From: Chengkuizengella sediminis
Lineage (GTDB): Bacteria > Bacillota > Bacilli > Paenibacillales > KCTC-33759
Assembly (NCBI RefSeq): GCF_010078385.1
Contig: NZ_SIJC01000007.1
Coordinates: 124,001-188,000, forward strand
Length of the DNA stretch: 64,000 nt
Direction: 5' to 3'
Shown here: positions 1 to 9,285 of the stretch, one piece after another
Position numbering within the stretch: position 1 is the first letter of the stretch
Layout: the number at the start of each line of letters is the position of its first letter
Made by a program: the position numbers and the translations under genes
Notes under the pieces: model-generated
What the model was told of the DNA's origin: nothing
The model's database searches: none
The model's input: only the letters and a program-made list of their open reading frames with translations

Positions 1-412
1 CAAAAAAAGGTTGAAAATTATTTATAAATAAACATGACAAAATTTTGTCTCTATCAGTAGTTGTGTTTTTAGATGTCTCTAACCATGCTGATGGATCGAT
101 ATAAATATAAGGAGTATTTTTATCTGAATAATAAATTGTAATATTTTTTAAGTCGGCAGAAATAGGAAAACGATAAAAACTCATGATAAACGGAATTGCA
201 CACATCATATGTGCATAGTATTTGCTAAATATAGATGCAGAGGCAGCCAAATTCTCTGTTTTAATTTGTTCTGCAAATCGGACTAACCATGTTTTTAATC
301 TCTTTTCATCAACCAAGTTTTTACCTAGCAAGGTAATAGCAGGATTGTCTGGTTTTTCAAATAGGATATGAAATTTTTCCTTAATAAACTGTTGTTGTTT
401 AAAAGATAACAT
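1..412 (-). CDS. FhuF-like ferric-siderophore reductase, partial (C-terminus outside window)
   Basis: Only the N-terminal 137 codons are present; the gene runs off the left edge of the window. I read it on the minus strand from the ATG at 412, MLSFKQQQFIKEKFHILF. The body (FSKYYAHMMCAIPFIMSFYRF and an IYIDPSAWLET stretch) looks like the N-terminal part of FhuF / IucA-IucC C-terminal-like iron reductases, which carry a C-terminal [2Fe-2S] cysteine motif that is not visible here. It overlaps the end of the ABC ATPase gene by 14 bp, so it is translationally coupled to the siderophore importer. A cytoplasmic role in releasing iron from the imported siderophore is inferred from family and context. 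Confidence 0.7.
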   Translation of the reverse strand, partial: MLSFKQQQFIKEKFHILFEKPDNPAITLLGKNLVDEKRLKTWLVRFAEQIKTENLAASASIFSKYYAHMMCAIPFIMSFYRFPISADLKNITIYYSDKNTPYIYIDPSAWLETSKNTTTDRDKILSCLFINNFQPFF

Positions 413-1217
413 GATTTTGTTCCTTCCTTTCAATTTTCCTACCTTTTCCAGTTGGAATACACATCGGTGTACAAAAAATGGGATCACAAACGACCTGGCA
501 TTTTAGATCAAATACTTGCTGCATCATTTCAGGTGAAATAACATCTTCTGGTTTACCTTCTGCAAATACTTTTTTATCTTTAAGTGCCACAATATGATGA
601 GCATAACGACATGCAAGGTTGATGTCATGTAAAACCATAATAATGGTGCGATTTTCTTTTTCATTTAACTCAAATAATAAGTCAAGAATTTCAATTTGAT
701 GAGTTACATCTAGATAAGTTGTTGGTTCATCTAGAAGAATTGTATTAGTATCTTGTGCTAAAGTCATGGCAATCCATGCCCTTTGTTTTTGTCCACCAGA
801 TAGAGAATCAATAGGCACATCCTTGTATTCTTCCATATGTGTTTCTTTTAGAGCTTGCATTACCTTTTTTTCATCCTGTTTTGACCATTGACGCAAAAAA
901 CTTTGATAACAATATCTGCCTTGTTTTACGAGCTGCAGTACAGTAAGTCCTGAGGGAGCGCTTGGGTTTTGCGGCAAAATGGCAAGTTGTTTAGCTAATT
1001 GTTTGGTTGACATTTGATGGATGTTTTTACCATCTAATATAATTGTTCCTGTTGCAGGTTTTAATAGTCGAGCCATACTGCGTAATAAAGTTGATTTGCC
1101 ACATCCATTACTTCCTAAAAAAACAGTAATTTTACCTATTGGGATTTTAATATTTAATTGGTCGAGAATTAATTTTTCACCGTATTTCATAGTGATTTTA
1201 CTTGCGGTTAAAGACAT
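399..1217 (-). CDS. Iron-siderophore ABC transporter ATP-binding protein (FecE/FhuC family)
   Basis: This is the 272 aa cytoplasmic ATPase that powers siderophore uptake through the two FecCD permeases encoded just upstream. Visible motifs are Walker A GSNGCGKST (about residues 35-43), the ABC signature LSGGQKQRAWIA (about 139) and Walker B TILLDEPTTYLD (about 158), followed by the switch histidine in VLHDIN. Length is normal for FhuC/FecE ATPases. The order permease-permease-ATPase-FhuF on one strand, divergent from a binding protein and siderophore biosynthesis genes, says the substrate is most likely the siderophore made by that operon. Exact substrate is inference. Confidence 0.93.
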   Translation of the reverse strand: MSLTASKITMKYGEKLILDQLNIKIPIGKITVFLGSNGCGKSTLLRSMARLLKPATGTIILDGKNIHQMSTKQLAKQLAILPQNPSAPSGLTVLQLVKQGRYCYQSFLRQWSKQDEKKVMQALKETHMEEYKDVPIDSLSGGQKQRAWIAMTLAQDTNTILLDEPTTYLDVTHQIEILDLLFELNEKENRTIIMVLHDINLACRYAHHIVALKDKKVFAEGKPEDVISPEMMQQVFDLKCQVVCDPIFCTPMCIPTGKGRKIERKEQNHVIF

Positions 1218-1258
1218 ATTTTATCCCACCTCAATAATTTAAAATAATAGATTCGCAA

Positions 1259-2284
1259 TCAGCGAGTTTTCTTTAACAATAAATAAATGAAGAAAGGGGC
1301 TCCGATAGCAGACGTAAAAACACCTACTGGAATACTTATCGGTTGAAATGCGGTTCTACCTATAAGATCTGCTAACATGACAATGATGGATCCAAGTAGA
1401 GCAGAAGTAGGGAGAACACTACCAAATGTTGATCCTACTAACTTACGAGCGATATGAGGTGCCATTAAACCAACAAATGCAATGGTTCCACCAATAGCTA
1501 TAGCAGAGCCCGCTAAGGCAACTGCAATTAAAAAAAATATAATGCGTTGTTTTTGCAACGGACTGCCAACGCCAATGGCAATATCGTCACCGAGTTGGGT
1601 TACATTTAAGCTTCGCAGCAAGATAAAGCCTGCAGGGAGAAAGGTAACAATCCAAGGCAGATACGTATATACTTGTGTCCAGCTTGCCCCATAGATACTT
1701 CCTGTTAACCAGATCATTGATTTACTAGCTACATGAGGGGGACCCATTATCATCATCATCGTAGTCATTGCAGTGGATACGGCAGACATACCAATACCAA
1801 TTAGTACTAATCGTATTGGAGAGATCCCATCTTTCCAGGCTAGCAAGTAAATGATAATTCCATTGATGAGTGCACCAGCAAATGCTGCTAGGGGTAAATA
1901 TTGAATACTAGCAGTAGGTAAGAGTGTAATATAACTAATGGCCGCTACTGAAGCTCCTCCACTAATCCCTATCACATTGGGTGAAGCTAGAGCATTTTTG
2001 ATCATACCTTGCAAGATTGCACCTGAAACAGCAAGAGCTGACCCAATCAGGCTTGCTATGATGACACGTGGCATCCGTAGTTGCACGATTGACAAGTTGT
2101 CTTTCATTGATCCTTGACCTAGAAGTACTTTTAATGACGTTAGTGGATCAAAAGTTTTCCCAAGTGAAAGGCTCAACCAAAATAACACGATTTGAATGAT
2201 CAATAGGTTGATTAAAACGATCATTGTTTTATTTGCAAGGAGAAAAGAAATGTTAGATGTTCGAATAGTGATCATTTTTTTCAT
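1259..2284 (-). CDS. Iron-siderophore ABC transporter permease (FecCD family)
   Basis: This 341 aa polytopic membrane protein is the second permease of the importer. It has an N-terminal membrane segment (MIVLINLLIIQIVLFWLS), the family patch LRMPRVIIASLIGSALAVSGA, and the cytoplasmic coupling region GGTIAFVGLMAPHIARKLVG near residue 265. The C-terminus, SIPVGVFTSAIGAPFFIYLLLKK, is typical of FecCD/BtuC permeases. The start overlaps the stop of the preceding permease gene by 4 bp (ATGA-type junction). The pair would form the membrane heterodimer used with the lipoprotein at 3469. Confidence 0.93.
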   Translation of the reverse strand: MKKMITIRTSNISFLLANKTMIVLINLLIIQIVLFWLSLSLGKTFDPLTSLKVLLGQGSMKDNLSIVQLRMPRVIIASLIGSALAVSGAILQGMIKNALASPNVIGISGGASVAAISYITLLPTASIQYLPLAAFAGALINGIIIYLLAWKDGISPIRLVLIGIGMSAVSTAMTTMMMIMGPPHVASKSMIWLTGSIYGASWTQVYTYLPWIVTFLPAGFILLRSLNVTQLGDDIAIGVGSPLQKQRIIFFLIAVALAGSAIAIGGTIAFVGLMAPHIARKLVGSTFGSVLPTSALLGSIIVMLADLIGRTAFQPISIPVGVFTSAIGAPFFIYLLLKKTR

Positions 2285-3291
2285 GATTGCATTCTTCCTT
2301 TACGGACGATATAAATGAAAAATGGGACACCGATTATAGCGGTTGTTACACCTATAGGAATTTCCTGTGGCATCCCTATTAAACGGGAAATGATATCTGC
2401 TAGCAGCAATAAACATGCTCCTAATAAACCACTGAAAATGATTACCCAACGTGAGTTTAGACCAACAAAAAATCGAGCCATGTGAGGAATGACTAAACCA
2501 ACAAATGAAATAGGTCCAGCAATGGATACAGAACTACCAGCCAATATAATAATCAATAACCCTATCGATAATTTTACCCAAACAGTGTTCTGACCTAAAC
2601 TTTTCGCAACATCTTCACCAAGTTGCAGAGCGTCTATCTTTTTAGCAATAATTATGGAACCAATCCAACCAATGCACATATAAGGGAAAACTTCTCGTAG
2701 CATATCCATACTTCTTCCAGCGATTGAACCTGAAATCCAGAATAATACTTCATCTAGTGCACTTGCATTGATGATTAAAAAAGCATGCGTCAAAGAAGTT
2801 GTAAAAGCAGCAACAGCTGCACCGGCCAAAGTTAAACGAATGGGAGAATGATTTGTTTTTGTTGTTTGCCCGAGAATATAAACAAGTGTTCCAAATATAG
2901 CAGCTCCTAAAAATGCGATCCAAGTAAATTGACTTAAAGAACTAATAGAAAACATAGAAACAGCTATGACCACTAGTAGTGAAGCTCCTCCGTTAACCCC
3001 CAAAATTCCAGTATCTGCAAGTGGGTTTTGAGTTAAAATCTGCAAAAGTGCCCCTGCAATCCCTAAGCTTGCTCCAACACAAGCCGCAATTAAAGCTCTA
3101 GGAAAACGAACATCTCGAATAATGACGTGCTCATTGGAACCATTGAAATCAGAAAATGAACTCATGATGTCATTCCATTGTGTAATATAAACACCTAGTT
3201 TGATACTAAGAATAAATAACAAAAATAATAGATTTAGTATAAAAAAAAGAACAATCCATTGTTTCTTCAAATGTTTGGATACAAAAATCAT
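2281..3291 (-). CDS. Iron-siderophore ABC transporter permease (FecCD family)
   Basis: This 336 aa membrane protein is the first gene of the minus-strand uptake operon. It carries the same FecCD hallmarks as its neighbour: VRFPRALIAACVGASLGIAGA, the coupling region GPISFVGLVIPHMARFFVG near residue 257, and the C-terminal EIPIGVTTAIIGVPFFIYIV. The two permeases are clearly paralogous. Transcription should start in the 3292-3468 intergenic region, which contains a Fur box, so iron-repressed expression is expected for the whole transporter operon. Confidence 0.93.
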   Translation of the reverse strand: MIFVSKHLKKQWIVLFFILNLLFLLFILSIKLGVYITQWNDIMSSFSDFNGSNEHVIIRDVRFPRALIAACVGASLGIAGALLQILTQNPLADTGILGVNGGASLLVVIAVSMFSISSLSQFTWIAFLGAAIFGTLVYILGQTTKTNHSPIRLTLAGAAVAAFTTSLTHAFLIINASALDEVLFWISGSIAGRSMDMLREVFPYMCIGWIGSIIIAKKIDALQLGEDVAKSLGQNTVWVKLSIGLLIIILAGSSVSIAGPISFVGLVIPHMARFFVGLNSRWVIIFSGLLGACLLLLADIISRLIGMPQEIPIGVTTAIIGVPFFIYIVRKGRMQS

Positions 3292-3377
3292 AGATGTATA
3301 AGTGTCCTTCCATATGTATGATGTACGCTCATTTAATCAATGTTGTATATTTTATCAATTTAATTATTGAAGAAGTA

Positions 3378-3433
3378 TTGACATCGTGATGATTAAACGA
3401 TTATGATATTAACGATAATGATAATCATTTTCA
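3378..3433 (+). promoter_or_regulatory. Promoter and Fur box between divergent transporter and binding-protein genes
   Basis: TTGACA at 3378-3383 and TATGAT at 3402-3407 are spaced by 18 bp and read toward the binding-protein gene. Directly downstream lies TGATAATCATTTTCA at 3419-3433. It matches 14 of 15 positions of the Bacillus 7-1-7 Fur consensus TGATAATNATTATCA, and a second overlapping match (13 of 15) begins at 3413. The 19-mer from 3414 also matches the classical Fur box at 18 of 19 positions. Iron-dependent repression of the binding protein, and possibly of the divergent permease operon, is therefore likely. I did not find a clear minus-strand promoter. Confidence 0.8.
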
Positions 3434-3468
3434 ATTAAGTATACTACATAAAAGGGAGATTGAGAATC

Positions 3469-4473
3469 ATGAATTTTTTGTTGCGTAAAAATAACGTGAT
3501 CTTGTTTGTGTTTTTTTTGATTATTGTGCTTGTTGCATCAGCTTGTGGCGCAAATGAAGGAGATATAGCAAGTGAAGTAAATGAAGTTGAGGATGTGAAT
3601 GTAACTTCAGAAAATGTAGAAGTAGTGGACACATCTTATATAGTAAATCATGCTATGGGAGAAACAGTTATTCCTGATACACCAGAAAGAGTTGTAATTT
3701 TAACGAATGAAGGAACCGAAGCACTGTTGGCTTTGGATGTGAAACCAGTTGGAGCCGTTCAGTCTTGGTTAGGAGATCCATGGTATACACATATTGAAAA
3801 TCAGATGGGAGGGGTAGTGAATTTAGGTACAGAAATGGAACCAGCGATAGAAGAAATTATCGCATTAGAGCCTGATTTAATTATTGGTACAAAAATTAGA
3901 CAGGAACAAATTTATGAACAGCTATCAGCAATTGCTCCAACTGTTTTTTCAGAAACATTAAAAGGGGAATGGCAAGAAAATTTTGATCTGTATGCAGAAG
4001 CATTAAATAAAAAAGTAGATGGGGAGGAAATCATCTTTCAATTTAATCAAAGAATAGAAGATTTTAAACAAAAAGCTGAGAAAGAGTTGGAGAAAGAGGT
4101 CTCCATTATACGCTTTTTGCCAGGAACAGCTCGTATTTATCATAAGCAATCATTTTCTGGAGTCATTTTGGATCAGCTCGGAATCAAGCGCCCTATCGTT
4201 CAAAATGTTGATGACTTTATGGTTGAAGTTTCAAAAGAAAGTATTCCTGATATGGACGGCGATATTTTATTTTACTTTACGTATGACGACGGAAGTGGAC
4301 AAGGGACACAAACCGAAGAAGAGTGGTTGAATGATCCTCTATGGAACAATCTTAATGTAGTCAAAGAAGGAAATGTTCATAAAGTAAGTGATGCCATTTG
4401 GAACACAGCTGGTGGAGTTTTAGCTGCAAATATCATGTTGGATGAATTATTTAAAATTTATGAAATAGAATGA
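3469..4473 (+). CDS. Siderophore-binding lipoprotein of the ABC importer
   Basis: This 334 aa extracytoplasmic binding protein is anchored to the outer face of the membrane. I start it at ATG 3469 because the AAAGGGAG ribosome binding site at 3451-3458 is 10 nt upstream; an in-frame TTG at 3460 sits almost on the RBS. The N-terminus is a lipoprotein signal: LLRKNN, a hydrophobic core, then the lipobox VASAC. The mature part is a periplasmic-binding-protein type III (FhuD/YfiY-like) fold, with TPERVVILTNEGTEALLALD and later EEIIALEPDLIIGT. It is the ligand-binding partner of the divergent FecCD permeases and ATPase and sits directly before the siderophore biosynthesis operon. Confidence 0.9.
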   Translation: MNFLLRKNNVILFVFFLIIVLVASACGANEGDIASEVNEVEDVNVTSENVEVVDTSYIVNHAMGETVIPDTPERVVILTNEGTEALLALDVKPVGAVQSWLGDPWYTHIENQMGGVVNLGTEMEPAIEEIIALEPDLIIGTKIRQEQIYEQLSAIAPTVFSETLKGEWQENFDLYAEALNKKVDGEEIIFQFNQRIEDFKQKAEKELEKEVSIIRFLPGTARIYHKQSFSGVILDQLGIKRPIVQNVDDFMVEVSKESIPDMDGDILFYFTYDDGSGQGTQTEEEWLNDPLWNNLNVVKEGNVHKVSDAIWNTAGGVLAANIMLDELFKIYEIE

Positions 4474-4538
4474 TATTGTTTTAATTCACACATTCATTAA
4501 TCAAGGGGGGTGAAAAGGAGTTTTTTTTAATTACTTAA

Positions 4539-4553
4539 TGAGAATGATTATCA
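4539..4553 (+). promoter_or_regulatory. Fur box upstream of siderophore biosynthesis operon
   Basis: TGAGAATGATTATCA matches 14 of 15 positions of the 7-1-7 Fur consensus. It lies about 28 bp before the SD sequence of the aminotransferase gene, so it can block transcription of the whole biosynthesis operon when iron is plentiful. No strong -35/-10 pair is visible; TATATT at 4560-4565 is a weak -10 candidate. Confidence 0.75.
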
Positions 4554-4580
4554 ATTTCAATATATTAGGAGTGATTATGT

Positions 4581-5960
4581 TTGCAAAAAAATGATGAAGC
4601 TTTTTTAAATAATAAAATGTTATTAAGTCAGCAAACGAAAAGGGAATCTAACGCTCGTTCCTATCCAAGACGTATACCGATAGCAATTCGAGAAGCTTCA
4701 GGAATTTTCGTCAAAGATGTAGAAGGGAATTCATATATAGATTGTCTCGGTGGTGCTGGAACACTGGCATTAGGACATAACCATCCGGTTGTAGTTGAAG
4801 CGATTCAGTCATTTTTATCAGAGGGTTATCCCTTGCACACGTTAGATATTACAACACCAGTTAAAGAACAGTTCGTAGATGAATTATTAGCAAGTCTTCC
4901 ATCCTCATTTGCAAGAAGAGCAAAAATCCAATTTTGTGGACCTTCAGGTGCAGATGCAGTCGAGGCAGCCATAAAGTTAGTAAAAACAGCTACAGGAAAT
5001 CGAAGTGTATTTTCATTTCATGGTGGATATCACGGAATGACACACGGAGCACTTAGTTTAATGGGAAATACAAGTCCAAAAGAGAAAATTACAGGACTGA
5101 TGTCTGATGTTCACTTTCTCCCTTTTCCATATGATTATCGTTGTCCGTTTGGTTTAGGTGGAGACCTAGGTATTTCTACTGGAATTCATTATATTCAAAA
5201 CGTACTTGATGATCCTGAAAGTGGAATTGTATCACCATCTGGAATGATTATGGAGGTGGTACAAGGAGAAGGAGGTGCGATTCCAGCACCAAATGAATGG
5301 ATGCGAGAGATAAGACGACTAACAAAAGAAAGAAACATACCGCTTATCATTGATGAAGTTCAGACAGGGATAGGTAGAACAGGTGCAATGTACGCATTTG
5401 AGCATGCAGATATTACACCTGACGTGGTGATTCTTTCCAAGGCAATAGGTGGGTCCTTACCCCTTTCAGTTGTACTTTATGATGAATCATTGGATCGTTG
5501 GGAACCAGGAGCACATGCAGGAACTTTTCGTGGAAATCAAATGGCCATGGCAACGGGAATAGCAACGTTACAATTTGTACTAAAAAATAAGTTGGATGTG
5601 CATGCAGAAAAAATGGGTGATTTGTTCATGTCTAATTTGCGTAAAATCCAACATGAATACAGCAGTATTGGAGAAGTACGAGGACGGGGATTAATGATCG
5701 GGTTAGAAATTGTGAATTGTAATAAACCCGCTGATCAACTAGGTGCTTATCCATCAAATCCGGATAAAGCTCGTTTTATTCAAGCAGAATGTTTCCGTCG
5801 TGGTTTGATCGTAGAATTAGGTGGAAGACATGGCAGTGTCATACGATTCCTACCTCCATTAATCGTGAACGAAGAACAAATTGAACAAATCTGTTCTATT
5901 TTTTATGACGCTATTCAAGCAGCTGATAAACAAGAGATGAAGTTGATGCAGGAGGTTTAA
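4581..5960 (+). CDS. Diaminobutyrate-2-oxoglutarate aminotransferase (siderophore pathway)
   Basis: This 459 aa class-III PLP aminotransferase should convert aspartate semialdehyde and glutamate into L-2,4-diaminobutyrate, the first step to 1,3-diaminopropane. Visible features are the cofactor region GPSGADAVEAAIKLVKTAT, FHGGYHGMTHG, the PLP aspartate in LIIDEVQTGIGRTG, and the Schiff-base lysine in VVILSKAIGGSLPLSVVLY. It starts at TTG 4581, with AGGAG about 8 nt upstream; the ATG at 4577 opens only a five-codon frame. It resembles RhbA/DABA aminotransferases. The next gene, a diaminobutyrate decarboxylase, supports the assignment. It is the first gene of the Fur-boxed operon. Confidence 0.88.
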   Translation: MQKNDEAFLNNKMLLSQQTKRESNARSYPRRIPIAIREASGIFVKDVEGNSYIDCLGGAGTLALGHNHPVVVEAIQSFLSEGYPLHTLDITTPVKEQFVDELLASLPSSFARRAKIQFCGPSGADAVEAAIKLVKTATGNRSVFSFHGGYHGMTHGALSLMGNTSPKEKITGLMSDVHFLPFPYDYRCPFGLGGDLGISTGIHYIQNVLDDPESGIVSPSGMIMEVVQGEGGAIPAPNEWMREIRRLTKERNIPLIIDEVQTGIGRTGAMYAFEHADITPDVVILSKAIGGSLPLSVVLYDESLDRWEPGAHAGTFRGNQMAMATGIATLQFVLKNKLDVHAEKMGDLFMSNLRKIQHEYSSIGEVRGRGLMIGLEIVNCNKPADQLGAYPSNPDKARFIQAECFRRGLIVELGGRHGSVIRFLPPLIVNEEQIEQICSIFYDAIQAADKQEMKLMQEV

Positions 5961-5963
5961 TCC

Positions 5964-7490
5964 ATGGCTTCAAGTAAAACGTCAGAAAAGGTATCCATTT
6001 TTGATCATTATTTCCCAGCCAATAATGAAGAAAGTATAGAATTGTTTGAACAAGCGATGTTGACGATACAGCATGTGGTACAAACTTTTTTCAAAGAACA
6101 ATCCAAACCATACAGTGGGGCAAATCCTAATAAATTAAATGAGATTTGCAATGAAGTGATGCAGATTCCAAACATTGGAATGGATTTAAAAAAGGTCATT
6201 GAAAAAACAGGTGCCAAGATACTGGAAAATTCGATTGGCGTTACACATCCAACATGTTTAGCGCATTTACATACTCCTCCTCTTACTGCTTCTATAGTAG
6301 GGGAAGTTATCATGAATGTGATGAATGCATCTATGGATTCTTGGGATCAGAGTGCGGTTGCTACCCATATCGAAGAACAAATGATTCAATGGCTGGTTCA
6401 AGTTTATGGTTTTTCTCAACAAGCAGATGGAATTTTCACCAGTGGTGGTACCCAATCCAATTTCATGGGAATTTTGTTAGCAAGAGATCATTTTATTTTT
6501 AAAAAGTGGCATTGGAATGTAAAACAAAAGGGCCTACCACCTGAAGCGAACAGAATGAGAATATTATGTTCTAAAGAAGCTCACTTCACCGTATCACAAT
6601 CAGCAGCTTTATTAGGATTAGGTGAAGATGCTGTGATCGCTGTTGATACTGACGATAATGCTCGTATGCGTCCTGACTTGTTAAGACAAAAATTAGAAAC
6701 TTTGAAACAAGACGATTACTTTCCGTTTGTCATTGTAGCTACAGCAGGTACAACCGACTTTGGTAGTATTGATCCACTTTTCGAAATAGGTGAACTTTCT
6801 GAATCCTATAACATTTGGCTTCATATTGATGCAGCTTATGGTGGAGCGATTCAATTCAGTGATCAACATAAACGAATATTGACAGGAATTGAACAAGCAG
6901 ATTCTCTTACGATCGATTTTCACAAATGGTTCTATCAATCCATTAGCTGTGGTGCTTTTTTAGTCAAAAATAGATTAGTATTTCAATCCTTACACCGCAA
7001 TGCTGATTATTTAAATTCACTTGAAGATGAGCAAAGAGGCATTCCTAATTTGGTGGGTAAATCCATACAAACCACACGACGTTTTGATGCTTTAAAGCTT
7101 TTAATGTCTTTGCAGCATGTAGGACTCGAACGTTTTTCGCAAATGATTGATTACACGATTCATCTAGCCAAACAAACAGCTACTTATATTGATCAAGATC
7201 CATCTTTTGATCTTATACAATATCCAACGTTAAGCACTGTTATTTTCCGCTATCGATCGAAGTTGATTCAAACAATGGATTTACAAACAAGAAGTAACGA
7301 AGTTCATCAGCATATTCGATTAGGATTATTACAAAGTGGCGAAGCAGTGGTAGCAAAAACAAAAGTAGACGGTTGGGTTAGCTTGAAATTTACTTTGTTA
7401 AATCCACGCACTGAAATGAGGCATATTCAACACATATTGCATCAAATTAAACAAATTGGTGAATCTTTTGATCAAGGAAGGGTGAGTTGA
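5964..7490 (+). CDS. L-2,4-diaminobutyrate decarboxylase (PLP group II)
   Basis: This 508 aa group-II PLP decarboxylase follows the aminotransferase by 3 bp and would give 1,3-diaminopropane. Seen in the sequence are the active-site entry HPTCLAHLHTPPL, GIFTSGGTQSNFMGILLARD, the cofactor aspartate/alanine stretch WLHIDAAYGGA, and the PLP lysine in LTIDFHKWFYQSISCGAF. ATG 5964 is preceded by AGGAGG. It matches the RhbB/Ddc family in length and motifs. Glutamate or tyrosine decarboxylase activity is a less likely alternative, given the operon. Confidence 0.88.
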   Translation: MASSKTSEKVSIFDHYFPANNEESIELFEQAMLTIQHVVQTFFKEQSKPYSGANPNKLNEICNEVMQIPNIGMDLKKVIEKTGAKILENSIGVTHPTCLAHLHTPPLTASIVGEVIMNVMNASMDSWDQSAVATHIEEQMIQWLVQVYGFSQQADGIFTSGGTQSNFMGILLARDHFIFKKWHWNVKQKGLPPEANRMRILCSKEAHFTVSQSAALLGLGEDAVIAVDTDDNARMRPDLLRQKLETLKQDDYFPFVIVATAGTTDFGSIDPLFEIGELSESYNIWLHIDAAYGGAIQFSDQHKRILTGIEQADSLTIDFHKWFYQSISCGAFLVKNRLVFQSLHRNADYLNSLEDEQRGIPNLVGKSIQTTRRFDALKLLMSLQHVGLERFSQMIDYTIHLAKQTATYIDQDPSFDLIQYPTLSTVIFRYRSKLIQTMDLQTRSNEVHQHIRLGLLQSGEAVVAKTKVDGWVSLKFTLLNPRTEMRHIQHILHQIKQIGESFDQGRVS

Positions 7491-7494
7491 AAAA

Positions 7495-9285
7495 GTGTTA
7501 TCTAGTAAACATATTGCTGAAGAGGCTACGATGCAAAGCTTTTTTAATTGTTACTTAAAAGAAACAAATCAATATGAGTGGGATGAGCAAACTCAAATGA
7601 TCAGATGTCCTTTACAACATGTTGGTGGGGAACTGATAGTGAAAGTGAAGTACTTTTCACTAACAGGGCGTCATTTGTTTTATTTTCCTGTGAAATATGA
7701 AACAGATGGAAGAGACAAATCACTAGAGCTTGATTATGTTACCCTCATATCGTTTCTATGTAAAGAATTATCGATGTCAGAAAATCATCAAGGAACACAA
7801 GATGAGTTAATGCTAAGAGTGATCCAAAGCTGCCAACAAATATCTCGATTTTTAGAGGCAAGAAACAATGAATTTGAGGACTTATATTCATTAAATCCAA
7901 CATTTATTGAAACAGAGCAAGCCCTTCTCTTTGGTCATTTATTGCATCCAACACCTAAAAGCAGGCAGGGGTTCAGTGAAGAGGAGGTTCCAAAATACTC
8001 TCCAGAAATGAAGGGGCAGTTTAGTCTCCATTATTTCCGTGCTCATCGTTCCATTGTGGAGGAAGACTCAGCAGTTGAAAAGTCAGCTACTGATTTGATC
8101 AAAAGTGAATTGTTGCAAGATCCTGAAGTGGAAAATTCTTTTAAGCAGAAGTATTGTCAGTCAGATGATTATGCATTAATTCCAATACATCCTTGGCAAG
8201 CTCAATATTTATTGCAAAAACCACAAGTGAAAGATTTGATATCGAAAGGAAAATTACAATATCTAGGAAGTGCAGGCACTGCATTTTATGCAACCTCTTC
8301 ACTGCGAACTGTATATCATTCTAGAGCTTCAATGATGTATAAGTTATCGCTCAATATTAAAATTACCAATTCCTTGCGAGTGAATAAGCGTAAAGAATTA
8401 GAGCGAGGTGTTGAAGTGAAACGATTATTAGACACAGAAGTTGGTAAGGTGTGGGGAAAAAAATTCCCCGATTTTTCAGTTATTACCGACCCTGCTTATA
8501 TAACTATTCGTTTTGAAGGGGAGGAAGAATCGGGGTTTGAAGTGGTGCTCAGAGATAATCCTTTTCAAGAAGGAGAAGAGCACAATGTAATGCCAATCGT
8601 TGCTTTAGGTCAAGATCATCCATTAGGTAAAAATTCTTTATTAGGCGAAATCATTCATGATTTAGCAAATCAGGAAGGACGTTCAACTGAAGATGTAAGT
8701 CTAGACTGGTTCCGCAATTATTTGAACATATCATTGCAGCCTCTCGTTTGGTTGTATATGACGTATGGAATTGCTTTGGAAGCTCACCAGCAAAATAGCA
8801 TTGTGAAATTAAAAAATGGTTATCCAGAAAAGGTATATTATCGAGATAATCAAGGTTATTATTTTTGTCAATCTATGCACGAAACCTTGGAACGATTCCT
8901 TCCTGATATTAGTAAAAAAAGTCAAACGACCTGTGAAGATGCGATAGCAGATGAGAGATTTCGTTATTATTTCTTTTTTAATCACTTATTCGGATTAATG
9001 AATGCTTTTGGTTGCAGTGATCTTATTGAGGAACATAAATTGTTAGCAGAGTTAAGAGAACAATTAGAACAATTAAGACCTATAAACCGAGAACCCTCTG
9101 AGCTATTAGATAGTCTCCTAGATGAAAAAATTGTTCCTAGCAAAGGAAATTTATTAACTAGATTTTATGATATGGATGAGCTTGTTGGATCATTAGCCAC
9201 CCAATCTGTATATGTCAAAACACACAATCCGCTCACAGCTAAGGAGGTTTATGGTGTTGAAAGATACCAGCTTAACGATAATTGA
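7495..9285 (+). CDS. IucA/IucC-family siderophore synthetase (first of two)
   Basis: This 596 aa NIS synthetase is an ATP-dependent ligase joining citrate to the modified diamine. Family marks seen are LLHPTPKSRQGF (about 148), IPIHPWQAQYLL (about 230), TSSLRTVYH (about 262), KLSLNIKITNSLRV and a C-terminal FhuF-like half. It starts at GTG 7495 behind AGGAAGGGTGA, 4 bp after the decarboxylase stop. The match is to RhbC-like enzymes of rhizobactin/schizokinen-type pathways. The second synthetase in this operon is fused to an acetyltransferase, so the two probably act on the two carboxylates of citrate in turn. That order is inference. Confidence 0.9.
   Translation: MLSSKHIAEEATMQSFFNCYLKETNQYEWDEQTQMIRCPLQHVGGELIVKVKYFSLTGRHLFYFPVKYETDGRDKSLELDYVTLISFLCKELSMSENHQGTQDELMLRVIQSCQQISRFLEARNNEFEDLYSLNPTFIETEQALLFGHLLHPTPKSRQGFSEEEVPKYSPEMKGQFSLHYFRAHRSIVEEDSAVEKSATDLIKSELLQDPEVENSFKQKYCQSDDYALIPIHPWQAQYLLQKPQVKDLISKGKLQYLGSAGTAFYATSSLRTVYHSRASMMYKLSLNIKITNSLRVNKRKELERGVEVKRLLDTEVGKVWGKKFPDFSVITDPAYITIRFEGEEESGFEVVLRDNPFQEGEEHNVMPIVALGQDHPLGKNSLLGEIIHDLANQEGRSTEDVSLDWFRNYLNISLQPLVWLYMTYGIALEAHQQNSIVKLKNGYPEKVYYRDNQGYYFCQSMHETLERFLPDISKKSQTTCEDAIADERFRYYFFFNHLFGLMNAFGCSDLIEEHKLLAELREQLEQLRPINREPSELLDSLLDEKIVPSKGNLLTRFYDMDELVGSLATQSVYVKTHNPLTAKEVYGVERYQLNDN

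Noticed and set aside
1021-1242. 73-codon plus-strand frame opposite the ABC ATPase
   Set aside because: Antisense shadow of a clearly conserved gene; no RBS.
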